DNA from: an uncultured Lachnospiraceae bacterium
GTDB lineage: Bacteria > Bacillota > Clostridia > Lachnospirales > Lachnospiraceae
Assembly: GCA_900316075.1 (NCBI GenBank)
Contig: ONBT01000018.1
Coordinates: 1 to 64,000 of the forward strand
Direction of reading: 5' to 3'
Length of the DNA: 64,000 nucleotides
Shown: positions 41,700 through 51,685 of the stretch, in pieces
Layout of the letters: each line of letters opens with the position of its first letter
Position numbering within the stretch: the first letter of the stretch is position 1
The notes under the pieces: model-generated
What the model was told of the DNA's origin: nothing
Seen by the model: the letters and a program-made list of their open reading frames with translations, nothing else
Database searches by the model: none
Translations under genes and position numbers: made by a program

Positions 41700-43318
41700 A
41701 TGTCGCAAAGTGAAAACAACGAAAACAAAGATATTATTCTGGAAGAAAGCCCGGAAGCAGAGGACGCTATAGAGCGCAATACCGAGTATTCCATCGGCGA
41801 TGACCGCCGGGTCAAGTCCCTGACCCCCGGCGCCCTTGTCCGCCGAAGATTCTTCCGCAACAAGGTCGCCGTCATCGGCCTCTGGATCCTCATATTCATG
41901 TTCGTCTTTTCCTTCATCGGAGGGCTGATTTCTCCCTACAAGCAGGACCAGATGTTCTACCGGCAGGAGAAGGTCTCGAAGGATTTCGCCTATGCGAAAA
42001 AGAGCGACGATTACCAGTTCATGTCCCGGGATTCGAAGGTCTTCACTTCGGCCCAGCAGGCGGATATGATCGTGGCCATTTTTGACAGCACGCCGACCTT
42101 CGATTCCATGGGCAGCACCTATTCCCTCAAGCAGGAGGGGACCGACTTCTACGGGGCCTATTCCGGAAATGACCTGGTCTGCATCGCTTTCAAGTCCGGT
42201 CTCACGGACCTCGAGGGCAAGGCCACGTTTGACTTCGATACGACGGTCGCCGCTCTCAGGGCCTACACGAACGGGGAGACCTCCTTTGATGTTGGCGGCA
42301 CCCACTATACCATCGCAGACGATATGGTCGCTGTCAGCGGTCAGGACGTCGGAACGATTTCCTCCTTCATCCTGCGCCCGGCGGAGAACGGGGTCACCAT
42401 CACGGCCGACCTCCGGAACCAGATTCTGCAGGCCATTGAGGATAATGCAGAGACCGTCACCGTGGATGCGGCCACAGCTGCAGCTCAGGACGCTGCAGAT
42501 GAAGCGGCGGAAACGGAAACCGCCACGGGCGGGGCAGTGGATGCCGAAGCGCCTGAGCAGGCAGCGGATTCCAAGACCGTATACACGATTTCCTACGATC
42601 CGGCCAAGCAGACCTGGACGATTCAGCAGGAGAAGGAGACGACCCGGTACGATACCTATTCGTCGCCTTCCCTGAAGCACCCCCTGGGTACGGATGTCAA
42701 CGGCATGGATATGATGACCCGTCTCATGTACGGCGGCCGGGTCTCCCTCCTGATCGGCTTCATCGTCGAGTTCATCGCCGGTGCCATCGGCATCACCCTG
42801 GGCGGTATCTCCGGCTACTTCGGCGGCTGGGTCGACAACCTCATCATGCGTATTGTCGATATCTTCTACTGCATTCCTTCGATGCCCCTGATCATTATTC
42901 TGGGTGCGGTCATGGATGCCCTTCGGGTATCCCCGACCATGCGAATGGTCTACCTGATGATGATTCTCGGCTTCCTGGGCTGGCCCGGCATGGCCCGTCT
43001 GGTCCGCGTCTTTCGGCCCGCAGAAGGATCTTCAAGCACCTGGTGCCGAACGTCATTCCCCAGCTCATCGTCTCCATGACCATGGGCCTTGGCGATACAA
43101 TCATTACGGAAGCCACCCTTTCCTTCCTGGGTCTGGGCGTCAAGTTCCCCTTCGCTTCCTGGGGAAATATCATCAGCGACGTAAACAATACCTATGTACT
43201 GACGAACTACTGGTTCATCTGGATCCCTGCCGGCGTTCTGCTGCTGCTCACGGTTCTGGCCTTCAACCTCGTCGGTGACGGCCTCCGGGATGCCTTCGAT
43301 CCCAGAATGAAGCGCTGA
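41700..43318 (+). pseudogene. oppC: Oligopeptide ABC permease, OppC type, with EAA-loop deletion and frameshift
   Basis: The first frame (41700 to about 43010) has the N-terminal OppC domain and first helix, a large extracytoplasmic insertion (about residues 70-310, with low-complexity AAAAQDAADEAAETETATGG), and helices up to GWPGMARLVR. The remainder is in another frame: RRRIFKHLVPNVIPQLIVSM to DAFDPRMKR (stop 43318). Between them about 20-23 residues of the EAA loop that contacts the ATPase are missing, with a net shift of frame. As written the permease would not work. All other parts are intact, so the lesion is recent or an assembly error. Confidence 0.75.
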
Positions 43319-43338
43319 TTGGGGAGGACGAATAGCAA

Positions 43339-44511
43339 ATGGCAAAGAAAAAAGAAGAAGGCTACCTGACCCGGCAGGAGGTCCGTCAGATTTCCCGCTA
43401 CAACAAGAAGGTAACCGATGAATTAGAGAAAAAGCACAAGAGGAAGAACGTTCCAGAGTCCGAATACATGACCACCATGCGGGACCCGGCGAACGAGGTG
43501 GAGTTCGACAACGTCCACACCTACTTCTTCACGGATGCCGGAACGGTCAAGTCCGTAAACGGCGTCTCCTTCGACATCCCCAAGGGCAAGACCGTCGGCG
43601 TCGTCGGCGAGTCCGGCTGCGGCAAGTCCGTGACCAGTCTCTCCCTGATGCGCCTTGTGCAGCGGCCCCAGGGGCAGACCGTCGAAGGGGCCATCCGGCT
43701 CAATATCGGGGATGGCAAGGCCATCGACGTGACCCAGGCCCCCGATGAGGTCATGGAAAAAATCCGGGGCAACAAGGTCTCCATGATTTTCCAGGAGCCC
43801 ATGACGGCTTTAAACCCCATCTTCCGGATCGGGGACCAGGTCGATGAAGTCATCGAGCTCCACGACGGGGCAGGAAAGTCGAAAGAGGATATCAAGCGGC
43901 GGACCATCGAGCTTCTCAATATGGTCGGCATCGCAAACTCCGAGGGCGTCTACAGTATGTACCCCCACGAGCTCTCCGGCGGTATGCGCCAGCGTGTCAT
44001 GATTGCCATGGCCCTGGCCTGCAACCCCCAGATGATCATCGCCGATGAGCCAACGACGGCCCTGGACGTGACGATTCAGGCCCAGATTCTGGACCTTCTT
44101 CGGAACCTCAAGGACAAGATCAACGCCTCCATCATGTTCATCACCCACGACCTCGGGGTCATCGCCGAGATGGCGGACTACGTTGTGGTAATGTACGCAG
44201 GACGTGTCATTGAAAAAGGCACGGCGGAGGACATCTTCCACCATCCGGCCCATCCCTATACCATCGGCCTCATGGCTTCGAAGCCCGTCGTCGGGAAGAA
44301 GGTGGACAAGCTCTACTCCATCCCCGGCAAGGTCCCGAACCCCATCAACATGCCGGATTACTGCTACTTCAAGGACCGGTGTGATAAGACCATCTCTGCC
44401 TGCGACGGCAAGTACCCCTGCATGGTGCAGCTCAGTGATACCCATTTCGTCTCCTGCTACCGATTCTACGATCAGGGAACGGTTCTTAACGATCAGAAAG
44501 GAGACGAGTGA
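43339..44511 (+). CDS. oppD: Oligopeptide ABC ATPase, OppD type
   Basis: The 390-residue protein has Walker [10 protein letters not shown], signature [19 protein letters not shown], Walker [15 protein letters not shown] and the H-loop FITHDLG. The C-terminal Opp/Dpp extension has a cysteine cluster ([15 protein letters not shown], then CMVQL) suggestive of an iron-sulfur site. An extra basic N-terminal segment of about 50 residues ([20 protein letters not shown]) precedes the NBD. GGGGAGGACGAATAGCAA precedes the ATG. The stop overlaps the oppF start. Confidence 0.95.
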   Translation: MAKKKEEGYLTRQEVRQISRYNKKVTDELEKKHKRKNVPESEYMTTMRDPANEVEFDNVHTYFFTDAGTVKSVNGVSFDIPKGKTVGVVGESGCGKSVTSLSLMRLVQRPQGQTVEGAIRLNIGDGKAIDVTQAPDEVMEKIRGNKVSMIFQEPMTALNPIFRIGDQVDEVIELHDGAGKSKEDIKRRTIELLNMVGIANSEGVYSMYPHELSGGMRQRVMIAMALACNPQMIIADEPTTALDVTIQAQILDLLRNLKDKINASIMFITHDLGVIAEMADYVVVMYAGRVIEKGTAEDIFHHPAHPYTIGLMASKPVVGKKVDKLYSIPGKVPNPINMPDYCYFKDRCDKTISACDGKYPCMVQLSDTHFVSCYRFYDQGTVLNDQKGDE

Positions 44512-45596
44512 TGGCAGACGGCGTGAATTATTCTAATGATATCCTCGAGGTCCGGAATCTGAAGAAATACTATCCCATCATGGGCGGCGTCTTTTCCCGC
44601 CCGGTCGGCTGGGTCAAGGCCGTGGACGGCATTTCCTTCTCCATTCCCCGGGGAACGACTATGGGCCTGGTCGGCGAGTCCGGCTGCGGCAAGTCCACGA
44701 CGGGCCGCACCATTCTTCGGCTGGAAGGTTCCAAAACGGCCGGGGACGTCATCTTCAACGGCAAAGAGGTCTATGACCTTACCAAGAAAGAACTGAACGA
44801 GCAGCGGACCCATATGCAGATTATTTTCCAGGACCCGTTTGCTTCCCTTCAGCCCCGTATGCCCGTCGGCGAAATCATCGGCGAGGCGGTCCGGGAGCAC
44901 CATATCGTTCCGGACAATGAATACGAGGACTATATCGAGCACATCATGGACGAGTGCGGGCTCCAGTCCTTTCAGAAGGACCGGTACCCCCACGAGTTCT
45001 CCGGCGGCCAGCGGCAGAGAATCTGCATCGCCCGGGCCCTGGCGCTAAAGCCCGAGTTCATCGTCTGCGATGAGCCCGTATCGGCCCTGGACGTTTCGAT
45101 TCAGGCTCAGATCATCAACCTCCTGAAGGACCTGCAGGAAAAGCACGGACTGACCTACCTCTTCATTTCCCACGACCTCTCGGTTGTAGAGCACATCTCC
45201 GACACGGTCGGGGTCATGTACCTCGGGAATATGGTAGAGTTCGGAAAGACCGACGACATCTTCGACAACCCCCTGCATCCCTACACCCAGGCCCTGCTCT
45301 CGGCTGTACCGGTGCCGGACCCGGATGCGAAGATGAACCGGATCGTCCTTCAGGGCTCCATTCCTTCCCCGGCCAACCCGCCCAAGGGCTGCAAGTTCCA
45401 CACCCGCTGCGCGAAGTGCATGGAGTGCTGCAAGACTGTAGCCCCGGACGTGCGTGAAATCACCCCCGGCCACAAGGTCGCCTGCCACCTCTATGACGGG
45501 CAGGGAACTCTGGTGGAGAAAGCGCAGCAGGAAGAGAAGGACAGCCCTTATACAAAGGCTGAAAAGAAAGAAAAGAGCCGGGACCTGACGAAATAA
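44511..45596 (+). CDS. oppF: Oligopeptide ABC ATPase, OppF type
   Basis: The 361-residue ATPase has Walker [14 protein letters not shown], signature [15 protein letters not shown], Walker [15 protein letters not shown] and H-loop FISHDLS. The OppF-type tail [17 protein letters not shown] is followed by a Cys-rich [14 protein letters not shown]. The ATG at 44511 shares a base with the oppD stop (TGATG) and has AAAGGAGACGAG upstream. The GTG codon just before it is the alternative. The C-terminal 25 residues are lysine/glutamate-rich. Confidence 0.95.
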   Translation: MADGVNYSNDILEVRNLKKYYPIMGGVFSRPVGWVKAVDGISFSIPRGTTMGLVGESGCGKSTTGRTILRLEGSKTAGDVIFNGKEVYDLTKKELNEQRTHMQIIFQDPFASLQPRMPVGEIIGEAVREHHIVPDNEYEDYIEHIMDECGLQSFQKDRYPHEFSGGQRQRICIARALALKPEFIVCDEPVSALDVSIQAQIINLLKDLQEKHGLTYLFISHDLSVVEHISDTVGVMYLGNMVEFGKTDDIFDNPLHPYTQALLSAVPVPDPDAKMNRIVLQGSIPSPANPPKGCKFHTRCAKCMECCKTVAPDVREITPGHKVACHLYDGQGTLVEKAQQEEKDSPYTKAEKKEKSRDLTK

Positions 45597-45699
45597 GCTC
45601 TGGCAAAGAACCGCCGACGGGCATGGTACAGCTGCCGCGGATTTTCAAATATGACAGTTGTCTGTGTTGAGAGAGCAGACGGAGAGGGCAGGGAAGTAT

Positions 45700-46062
45700 A
45701 TGCCTGAAGAATATAAAGAAAAGCGCACGGAAGAGGACATGGAGCGGGACTTCGTCGTCGCGGACATGACCGGGGTCGAGCGGCCCGGCCTCTTCAAGAC
45801 CCACAAGATGGGGACCTGGAAGAATGCCGGCGGGCGCTCCGGCGCCGGGGCGGCCGGGCCTGCTGCAGGTGCAGAGGCCTCTTCCGCAGACATGACGTAT
45901 GCTAAGGACCCGGCGCCGTCTCAGGAACCCATCGTCCTCACGAAGGAAGAGCGCAAGTGGTATATCCTGGGCGCCGTGAAGGCGGCCCTCATCGTGGGCT
46001 TCGTCTTCGCCGGCGGTCTGACCCTGGTGGTGCTTCTGATGTACCTCTTCCTGCCCCACTGA
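45700..46062 (+). CDS. Hypothetical single-pass, C-tail membrane protein
   Basis: The 120-residue protein has an acidic N-terminal half (PEEYKEKRTEEDMERDF), a low-complexity Gly/Ala stretch (GRSGAGAAGPAAGAEASS) and one C-terminal transmembrane helix (about 93-118, ALIVGFVFAGGLTLVVLLMYLF). It lies 100 bases after oppF on the same strand, so it may be co-transcribed with the peptide transporter. No family is recognised. ATG 45700 has CAGGGAAGTAT upstream; the longer frame from a TTG at 45658 does not. Confidence 0.6.
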   Translation: MPEEYKEKRTEEDMERDFVVADMTGVERPGLFKTHKMGTWKNAGGRSGAGAAGPAAGAEASSADMTYAKDPAPSQEPIVLTKEERKWYILGAVKAALIVGFVFAGGLTLVVLLMYLFLPH

Positions 46063-46102
46063 GATATTCAATAGAAACGTGCGCCCCGGGCACGCATATA
46101 AA

Positions 46103-46147
46103 AACAGGCATGGGAGCCGCATTTTTGTGCATCCCATGCCTGTTTTT
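46103..46147. terminator. Bidirectional terminator
   Basis: AACAGGCATGGGA pairs with TCCCATGCCTGTT around a 16-base loop, with TTTT after it on + and TTTTTATATG on -. It ends the oligopeptide operon region and may serve transcripts entering from repeat array B. Confidence 0.9.
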
Positions 46148-46198
46148 TCCGTCCAAAACTGCCCATGCAGGAGAGCCGGCGGGCTGTTTTTGGGGAAA

Positions 46199-46526
46199 GG
46201 ATAAATTTCTGCTTTTTAACAAGAATCTTCTCCCTTCCGGCGGTCGCTATTCTGCGGCGTGACGAGGGAAAAGAGAAATTTCTGCTTTTTAACAAGAATC
46301 TTCTCCCTTCCGGCGGTCGTCGCTCTGCGGCGTGACGAGGGAAAGGAGAATTCTTCATATTTTCCCGTGATTCTTCTCCTTCCTCCTTCTCCCCACGGGA
46401 CCTACTAGCGGGGGAAAAGGAGAATTCTTCATGCTTTCCTGTATTTCTTCTCCTTCATCCCGTATTTCGCTCTTTCCAGACGATGCCGAAAGGAGAAATT
46501 TTCACGATTTTACGTCTTTCTTCTCC
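46199..46526. repeat. 73-bp-period palindromic repeat array B
   Basis: Five 35-bp elements start at 46199, 46272, 46345, 46419 and 46492 (steps 73, 73, 74, 73). Each begins GGAGAA (or GGATAA/AGAGAA) and ends TTCTCC. Elements 1-2 share AAATTTCTGCTTTTTAACAA; elements 3-5 keep only the ends and a T-rich centre. The 38-39-bp intervals end in GAAA and start with CTTC or TTC. Intervals 1 and 2 are near-identical; 3 and 4 are unrelated. The array lies between convergent genes, in the opposite orientation to arrays A, C and D. Confidence 0.88.
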
Positions 46527-46545
46527 CCGACGCCTGTTGTCGACT

Positions 46546-47457
46546 TCATTCCATCTCACGTTTCTTCCCCGGCGTTGGCAGCTGGGCCAGAATGACGGCG
46601 GAGAAGACCAGGACGGAACCCAGAACCTCCCGATGGCTCATGCGCTCGTGCAGAAGAATAGCGCTGCTGATGGCGGAGAAGACGGACTCCAGCGACATCA
46701 GAATGGAGGCCAGGGTGGGATTGACCCGCTCCTGGCCCAGAATCTGCAAGGTATAGCCGACCCCGCTCGACAGGATGCCGGCATAGAGGATGGGGCCCCA
46801 GCCGCGAAGAAGCACTGCCAGGGAAGGCTTCTCAAAAATGAACATGCAGATGAAGCAAAGGACCGTGATGGTCAGGAATTCAATGAAAGAGAGCCGCACT
46901 CCGTCCACAAGGCCGGCGTAGCGGTCCACAATCAGAATCTGAATACTGAACACAAGGGCGCAGGAAAGGACGATGGCATCGCCTTTCTGCAGGTGCAGTG
47001 AGCCCTGCATGCAGAGGAAGTAGAGACCGGCAAGGGCCAGAATTACCGCCAGGCTGAGAAAAACAGATGGCCGGCGGCCCAGGAAGATTCCGATGACCGG
47101 GACAAGGACGATGTAAAAGGCCGTGAGAAAGCCCGCTTTTCCTGCCGTTGTATAGGCAAGGCCGTACTGCTGCAGAAAGCTGGCCAGGCCGCAGAAAATA
47201 CCCACAAGGATGCCTGCCTTCCAGAGGCCCTTCCGCTCGGCCCGGGAGGCGGGAGGAGCCGTGGCTTTCCCGGCCCGGTCCAGGATCAGAATCAATATTC
47301 CCAAGAATACGACGGCCACAAGCGAACGGCCGAAAAGGTATGTGAAAGCCCCCATCTGGTCGGCCGCCGCGTCCTGGGCCACAAAGGTGGTTCCCCAGAC
47401 GAAAGCGCCAATCAGCAGAAAGAGGACGCCGGATAGGGATGTTTTCTTTTCCTGCAT
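46546..47457 (-). CDS. EamA/DMT-family transporter
   Basis: This 303-residue, ten-helix inner-membrane protein has two EamA repeats. The first opens LIGAFVWGTTFVAQDAAADQ with the usual WG-T motif. The second covers AIVLSCALVFSIQILIVDRY to LGSVLVFSAVILAQL, with LQILGQERVNPTLASILMSL before the last helices. Substrate unknown; such proteins export amino acids or drugs. The ATG follows an AAAGTGAGG site. It is convergent with the oligopeptide operon across array B. Confidence 0.9.
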   Translation of the reverse strand: MQEKKTSLSGVLFLLIGAFVWGTTFVAQDAAADQMGAFTYLFGRSLVAVVFLGILILILDRAGKATAPPASRAERKGLWKAGILVGIFCGLASFLQQYGLAYTTAGKAGFLTAFYIVLVPVIGIFLGRRPSVFLSLAVILALAGLYFLCMQGSLHLQKGDAIVLSCALVFSIQILIVDRYAGLVDGVRLSFIEFLTITVLCFICMFIFEKPSLAVLLRGWGPILYAGILSSGVGYTLQILGQERVNPTLASILMSLESVFSAISSAILLHERMSHREVLGSVLVFSAVILAQLPTPGKKREME

Positions 47458-47486
47458 AAAAACCTCACTTTAAAAATATCCAGTTT

Positions 47487-49289
47487 TCAACCCACAGCCT
47501 TCCGGATCGCCACTTCCCGCCCGTATTTCAGAAGTTCCTTCCGGTGGGAAATGGAGAGGACGGTCCGGCCTTCCGCTGCCCGGCCCAGAGCCTGCATGAG
47601 GGCCTCTTCCGTCCGGGCATCCATGTCCGAAGTGATTTCATCCAACAATAATAATTTCGGCCGGGCCGCAATCGCCCGGGCGATGGAGAGAAGCTGGGTC
47701 TGCCCGGCCGAAAGAGTGCCCTCGGCAAGCCTCGTTCCGAGGCCCTCGGGCAGGGCTTCCACCGTCTCCAGGAGGCCGACTGTATTTAAAGCTTCCCGGG
47801 CATCTGCCTCTGAAATGTCCGGGTCATCCAGTGTGATCTGTTCCAGAATGGTACCGCCGGCCAGGGGGTGGAAGTCCTGCTCGACGCAGCCGTAGAGCCT
47901 GCGCCGCTCGCCATCAGGAAGGCTCGCGGCCTCCCGCCCGAAGAGACAGACACTGCCGCCCGTCGGCGGATAGAGGCCCAGAATCAGCTTGAAGAGGGTG
48001 GACTTTCCTTCCCCGGTCCGCCCGGTCAGGACGACGGACTCGCCTTCCTTCACTTCGAGGTCGAAGCCGGCAAACACAGGCGTATCTACGTCGTAGGAGA
48101 ACGACATATTCGCTATTTTCACTGTAGGGACATTTTCGCAGCTGCTCTTCGCGTTTTCAGCTTTATATGTATTACGTGATAAGCCATTTGCATTGCACGC
48201 AATATTGCACGCATTGCGTACTGTCACATTTTTCTTCCCTTCGCCCACTTTTTCGGTTTGACTTTCAGCTGCCTTTGCAGTTTTGTCTGCCTCCTCCGTA
48301 TTTCGCTCTTTCTCCCCCAGAAACTCCGCAATCCGCTGCACCCCGGCCACGGCCGACTGGATGCTCTGAATCTCCATCCCGATATTTTCGATGGGCGTGA
48401 AGACCTGGGCGATATAGGCAATGAAGGCAGCAGCAGTTCCGGCGCTGATTCCGAAGAAGGGGCGGAAGGCCTCCTGGGACGCCAGAATCATCATGACCGC
48501 CGTAATGGCCGTCTGGGTGATGATGACGACCGGGGAATAGATGGCGTCGCAGAAATTGGCTTCCTCCCTGGCTTTGAAGCTGTCGGACACCGCCTTGTCG
48601 TAGCGCTCCTCCATGAAGGCTTCTCCGTGGTAGAGGCGGATGGGGCGCCGCGCAGCAACGGTCTCAGGCAGGATGCGGTTGGCCAGGGCCACGGCGGCCC
48701 GATTGGCCCGCTGGGCAAAGAGGGCCTTCTTCTGAATCTTTGCCGTGAAAAGGCCGATGAGGGGAAAGGATATCAAGAGTAATATAGCCAGCCCCGGGCT
48801 CTTCGTAAAAATCACGACGACTATGCCGATCAGGGAAGCCGTATCCACCGCCATGCTGATGACGCCCGAAGAAAAGAGGTCTTCCAGGGTATCCACGTCG
48901 TCGGCAAAACGGGAAACCGTGTCTCCTGTGGGATGGGTGACGAAATAGGAAGCAGGCAGGCGGGAAAGCTTGTCGGCAAGCTGCTTTCGCACCCCGTGGG
49001 ACAGCCTCTCTCCCCAGATGGTGAGGACGATTTCCCGGGCAGCCTCCAGGCCCCGGCTCAGGAAGATGGTCAGGAAGTAGAAAAGGCCGGCCCCAAGCAG
49101 GGTTCCCGCGATCGCGTTCACATCACTCTTTCCGGACAGGCGGTCCACCACGTTTCCGAGAATCAGGGGAGGGACCAGATCCGCCACGGCCGCTGCGACA
49201 ACGAGCAGGATCAGGGCCGCTGTCAGGCCCTTCTGCCTTCCGACCAGACTGCCGGCAAATTTCCCAAGAGAAAAACGATTATTCTTCAT
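47487..49289 (-). CDS. ABC exporter half-transporter B (TMD-NBD)
   Basis: The 600-residue protein has six membrane helices (about 15-300) and an NBD with Walker A GRTGEGKSTLF, signature LSAGQTQLLSIARAIA (second Ser/Gly changed) and Walker B KLLLLDEITSDMD with catalytic Glu. Between TMD and NBD lies an unusual 65-residue insertion rich in Ala, Glu, Lys, Asn and Cys (VRNACNIACNANGLSRNTYK). The ATG at 49289 is six bases after AGGAGG and overlaps the end of exporter gene A. With A it forms a heterodimeric exporter with one canonical and one degenerate ATP site. Confidence 0.92.
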   Translation of the reverse strand: MKNNRFSLGKFAGSLVGRQKGLTAALILLVVAAAVADLVPPLILGNVVDRLSGKSDVNAIAGTLLGAGLFYFLTIFLSRGLEAAREIVLTIWGERLSHGVRKQLADKLSRLPASYFVTHPTGDTVSRFADDVDTLEDLFSSGVISMAVDTASLIGIVVVIFTKSPGLAILLLISFPLIGLFTAKIQKKALFAQRANRAAVALANRILPETVAARRPIRLYHGEAFMEERYDKAVSDSFKAREEANFCDAIYSPVVIITQTAITAVMMILASQEAFRPFFGISAGTAAAFIAYIAQVFTPIENIGMEIQSIQSAVAGVQRIAEFLGEKERNTEEADKTAKAAESQTEKVGEGKKNVTVRNACNIACNANGLSRNTYKAENAKSSCENVPTVKIANMSFSYDVDTPVFAGFDLEVKEGESVVLTGRTGEGKSTLFKLILGLYPPTGGSVCLFGREAASLPDGERRRLYGCVEQDFHPLAGGTILEQITLDDPDISEADAREALNTVGLLETVEALPEGLGTRLAEGTLSAGQTQLLSIARAIAARPKLLLLDEITSDMDARTEEALMQALGRAAEGRTVLSISHRKELLKYGREVAIRKAVG

Positions 49290-51108
49290 GGCCATCCTCC
49301 TGCAGTTCATACATCTTCCGGTAGCCGGGCGAGGTCTGCATCAGCTCCTCATGGGTTCCGACCGCCGCCTTTCCGTCTTCGAGGTAGAGAACCAGGTCCA
49401 GGTCCGGGAAGTACCGAAGGCGGTGGGAAATCAGGAGAATAATGCTGTCCGGGCAGTCAGTCTTCAGGGCGTTTAGGATGTGGCCTTCCGTCTCGGCATC
49501 CACGGCGGAGAAGGGGTCATCCAGAACGATGACCGGCCGCTCATGATATAATGCTCTGGCCAGGGAAATCCGCGCAGCCTGCCCGCCGGACAGGCGGCCG
49601 CCCCCGCTGCCGACGACGGTCTGTACGCCCTCGGGCATGGCGGCCGCTTCTTCAGTGAAGTCGGCCATAGAGAGGACATGCCCCACGGGGCGGGAGTCCC
49701 CGAGGGCTATATTATTCTCAATCGAAGAATCCAGCAGGTCCGGGGAATGGCCGGTGAAGGAGACCGCATCCCCGCCCGCCGCCTTTATGTCAGAGAGCTC
49801 ACCATCCGCAATGCGTATACTGCCCTCATAGGGAATTTCCCCGAGGAAGCAGCGGGCAAAAGTCGTCTTCCCGCAGGCCACCGGGCCAGTGATGCCGACG
49901 ATTTGACCGGGCTCTGCCGAGAAGGTCACATCGGAAAAGAGGGGCTTGTCCGCTTCGAAGCCGAAGGTCAGGCCGGATACGGAAAGCGCTCCGGAGGGGA
50001 CCTTCTTCTCGACGGGCAGGTCGTTTTCATGCATGTAGGGGAGAATCCGCTTCCAGGAGACCTCCGCCTTCTGGATGGCGTTGAAGAGGTTGGCCGCGTG
50101 GGAGGACTTCTTCGCCAGATTCCCGAAGCAGGCGAAATAGGCGGAGAAGGCTGCGATGTCCCAGGCCGTCCAGCCGGTACCGAGGACGTTTCTGCCGCCG
50201 AGGAAGATAATGACGATGAAGCCGATGGAGGAAATCAGATAGTAGATGGGCTGGGTCGCATTGTTAAGTATTCCGGAGCGGATTTTCGCCTGCTCATAGC
50301 GGCCCAGGGCCTTGTCGTACTCGGCCGTCTGGATGGCCTCCGCCCCGTAGATGCGGTAGGTGACGGCATTCGATACTCGGTCCAGGCCCCGCGCCCGCAT
50401 ATTGTCCCCGGCGTCCTTGGCCGCGTGGACAGCGCTTACAACGTACTTCTTCAGGTAGTTGGCCAGGGCGTAGGCAATGGGCGGGAAGAGAAGGACGAGA
50501 AGGGTCAGGCGCCAGTCATAGAAAAAGAGCATGGCCATATAGACCACGATGACGACGCCCGTGTCGAAGATTTCCGTGATGAACTTGCGGAGGCCTTCGG
50601 CGCAGTCGTCGGCGTCCGCGATGGCCCGGGTCATGAGACTGCCGGCGTCCGTTTCGGAAGCCTTTTCCTTCTCCCCTTTCGCCTGCACGGACTCAGAAAC
50701 TCTATCCACCATCGCACGCGCTGCGTGCAGTGTTCCGGAAGCCGCATCCGCAGTGTGCTTCGCCGTCGCGGTCGAACTCCCGACCAGCACGGACCGGTAG
50801 ACGGTCCGCCGCATGGCCTGGGCGGTCCGGTTGGCAAATTTCCGCACGTAGAGCCGCTTCAGGAAGCGCATGAACTGGACGAAGGCGATGACGCAGAGAT
50901 AAGTCAAGGCCAGGCCGATCATGGCCGCTGCTTCCGCCTGCCCGCCGAGAATCTCCACCAGGCGCTGGACCAGCTGGCCCTCGAACCAGGGCCCGGCCGC
51001 CATTCCTACATTATATAAGACCCCTGTGATGGAAACGGCCGTCAGCAGCCCGGCTTCCTTTTTGCAGTAGGAGGTCAGTTTTCCCGGATCATATGCTTTC
51101 TTCGCCAT
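49279..51108 (-). CDS. ABC exporter half-transporter A (TMD-NBD)
   Basis: The 609-residue protein has six membrane helices and an NBD with Walker A GPVACGKTTFAR and a canonical signature RLSGGQAARISLARAL. Walker B is PVIVLDDPFSAVDAE, in which Asp replaces the catalytic Glu. A hydrophilic insertion of about 55 residues (TATAKHTADAASGTLHAARA to EKASETDAGS) lies in the first cytoplasmic loop. Upstream of and overlapping gene B by 11 bp, it is the degenerate-Walker-B partner of the pair. Substrates (lipid, drug or peptide) cannot be inferred. Confidence 0.92.
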   Translation of the reverse strand: MAKKAYDPGKLTSYCKKEAGLLTAVSITGVLYNVGMAAGPWFEGQLVQRLVEILGGQAEAAAMIGLALTYLCVIAFVQFMRFLKRLYVRKFANRTAQAMRRTVYRSVLVGSSTATAKHTADAASGTLHAARAMVDRVSESVQAKGEKEKASETDAGSLMTRAIADADDCAEGLRKFITEIFDTGVVIVVYMAMLFFYDWRLTLLVLLFPPIAYALANYLKKYVVSAVHAAKDAGDNMRARGLDRVSNAVTYRIYGAEAIQTAEYDKALGRYEQAKIRSGILNNATQPIYYLISSIGFIVIIFLGGRNVLGTGWTAWDIAAFSAYFACFGNLAKKSSHAANLFNAIQKAEVSWKRILPYMHENDLPVEKKVPSGALSVSGLTFGFEADKPLFSDVTFSAEPGQIVGITGPVACGKTTFARCFLGEIPYEGSIRIADGELSDIKAAGGDAVSFTGHSPDLLDSSIENNIALGDSRPVGHVLSMADFTEEAAAMPEGVQTVVGSGGGRLSGGQAARISLARALYHERPVIVLDDPFSAVDAETEGHILNALKTDCPDSIILLISHRLRYFPDLDLVLYLEDGKAAVGTHEELMQTSPGYRKMYELQEDGHEE

Positions 51109-51174
51109 TTCTTTCGATACCTTTCTGAAAATCGGCTAAGACAAGTCAATGTCCATTACTATATGGCTATGCGG

Positions 51175-51630
51175 CTACACCGGCTGATTCTGGCTTCTCC
51201 TCGTAAACAGGACGGAAACCGCCGCGACCAGGCTGGTGCCCGCCGCGATGAAGAGCATGGAAAGGACCATCACCACTCCCTGACTCCAGGCGGTTTCGAG
51301 GTCTCCGGTGACGAGGCTGCTCATGGTCCGGTACATGGCCTGGCCCGGTATCAGCGGGATTACGGCTGAAATCAAAAAGACCGTGACCGGCTTTTTCTGC
51401 AGGCGGGCCAGGATTTCCGACCACAGGGCCGCCGCAATCCCGGCCAGAAGACAGGCAATCATGTAGCCATAGCCCCCGTGCATGGTGAGAAGGTAGACCG
51501 CCCAGGAAACAAGGCCGCCGAGAGCCGCCGTCAGCAGGCATTTTCGGGGGGTGTGAAATAATAATGCAAAGCCCAGGGAACCCAGAAAGGCCATTAATAG
51601 CTGCAATAGCTCCGTCAAGGAAAAAGTCAT
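51175..51630 (-). CDS. ThrE-type threonine/serine exporter, small subunit (ThrE_2/DUF3815)
   Basis: The 151-residue protein has four to five helices: LLQLLMAFLGSLGFALLFHT, LTAALGGLVSWAVYLLTM, MIACLLAGIAAALWSEILAR and VFLISAVIPLIPGQAMYRTM. The PLIPG motif is typical of the C-terminal half of ThrE-family exporters, here encoded as a separate subunit. GAGAGGAGGCCGGGC fixes ATG 51630; the longer frame overlaps the neighbour out of context. It pairs with the next gene upstream. Confidence 0.87.
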   Translation of the reverse strand: MTFSLTELLQLLMAFLGSLGFALLFHTPRKCLLTAALGGLVSWAVYLLTMHGGYGYMIACLLAGIAAALWSEILARLQKKPVTVFLISAVIPLIPGQAMYRTMSSLVTGDLETAWSQGVVMVLSMLFIAAGTSLVAAVSVLFTRRSQNQPV

Positions 51631-51685
51631 GCCCGGCCTCCTCTCAAAAGTGAATTGCCGCCACGTTTCACGAGAAAAAGTTCTT

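Noticed and set aside
43000..43050. Programmed frameshift in oppC
   Set aside because: No slippery heptamer is present at the break and about 20 essential residues are missing, so a deletion is more likely than recoding.
46199..46526. CRISPR array (35-bp repeats, 38-bp spacers)
   Set aside because: The dimensions fit, but repeats are poorly conserved and palindromic over their full length, some intervals are near-identical to each other, the arrays occur at four loci in both orientations, and no cas gene is present.
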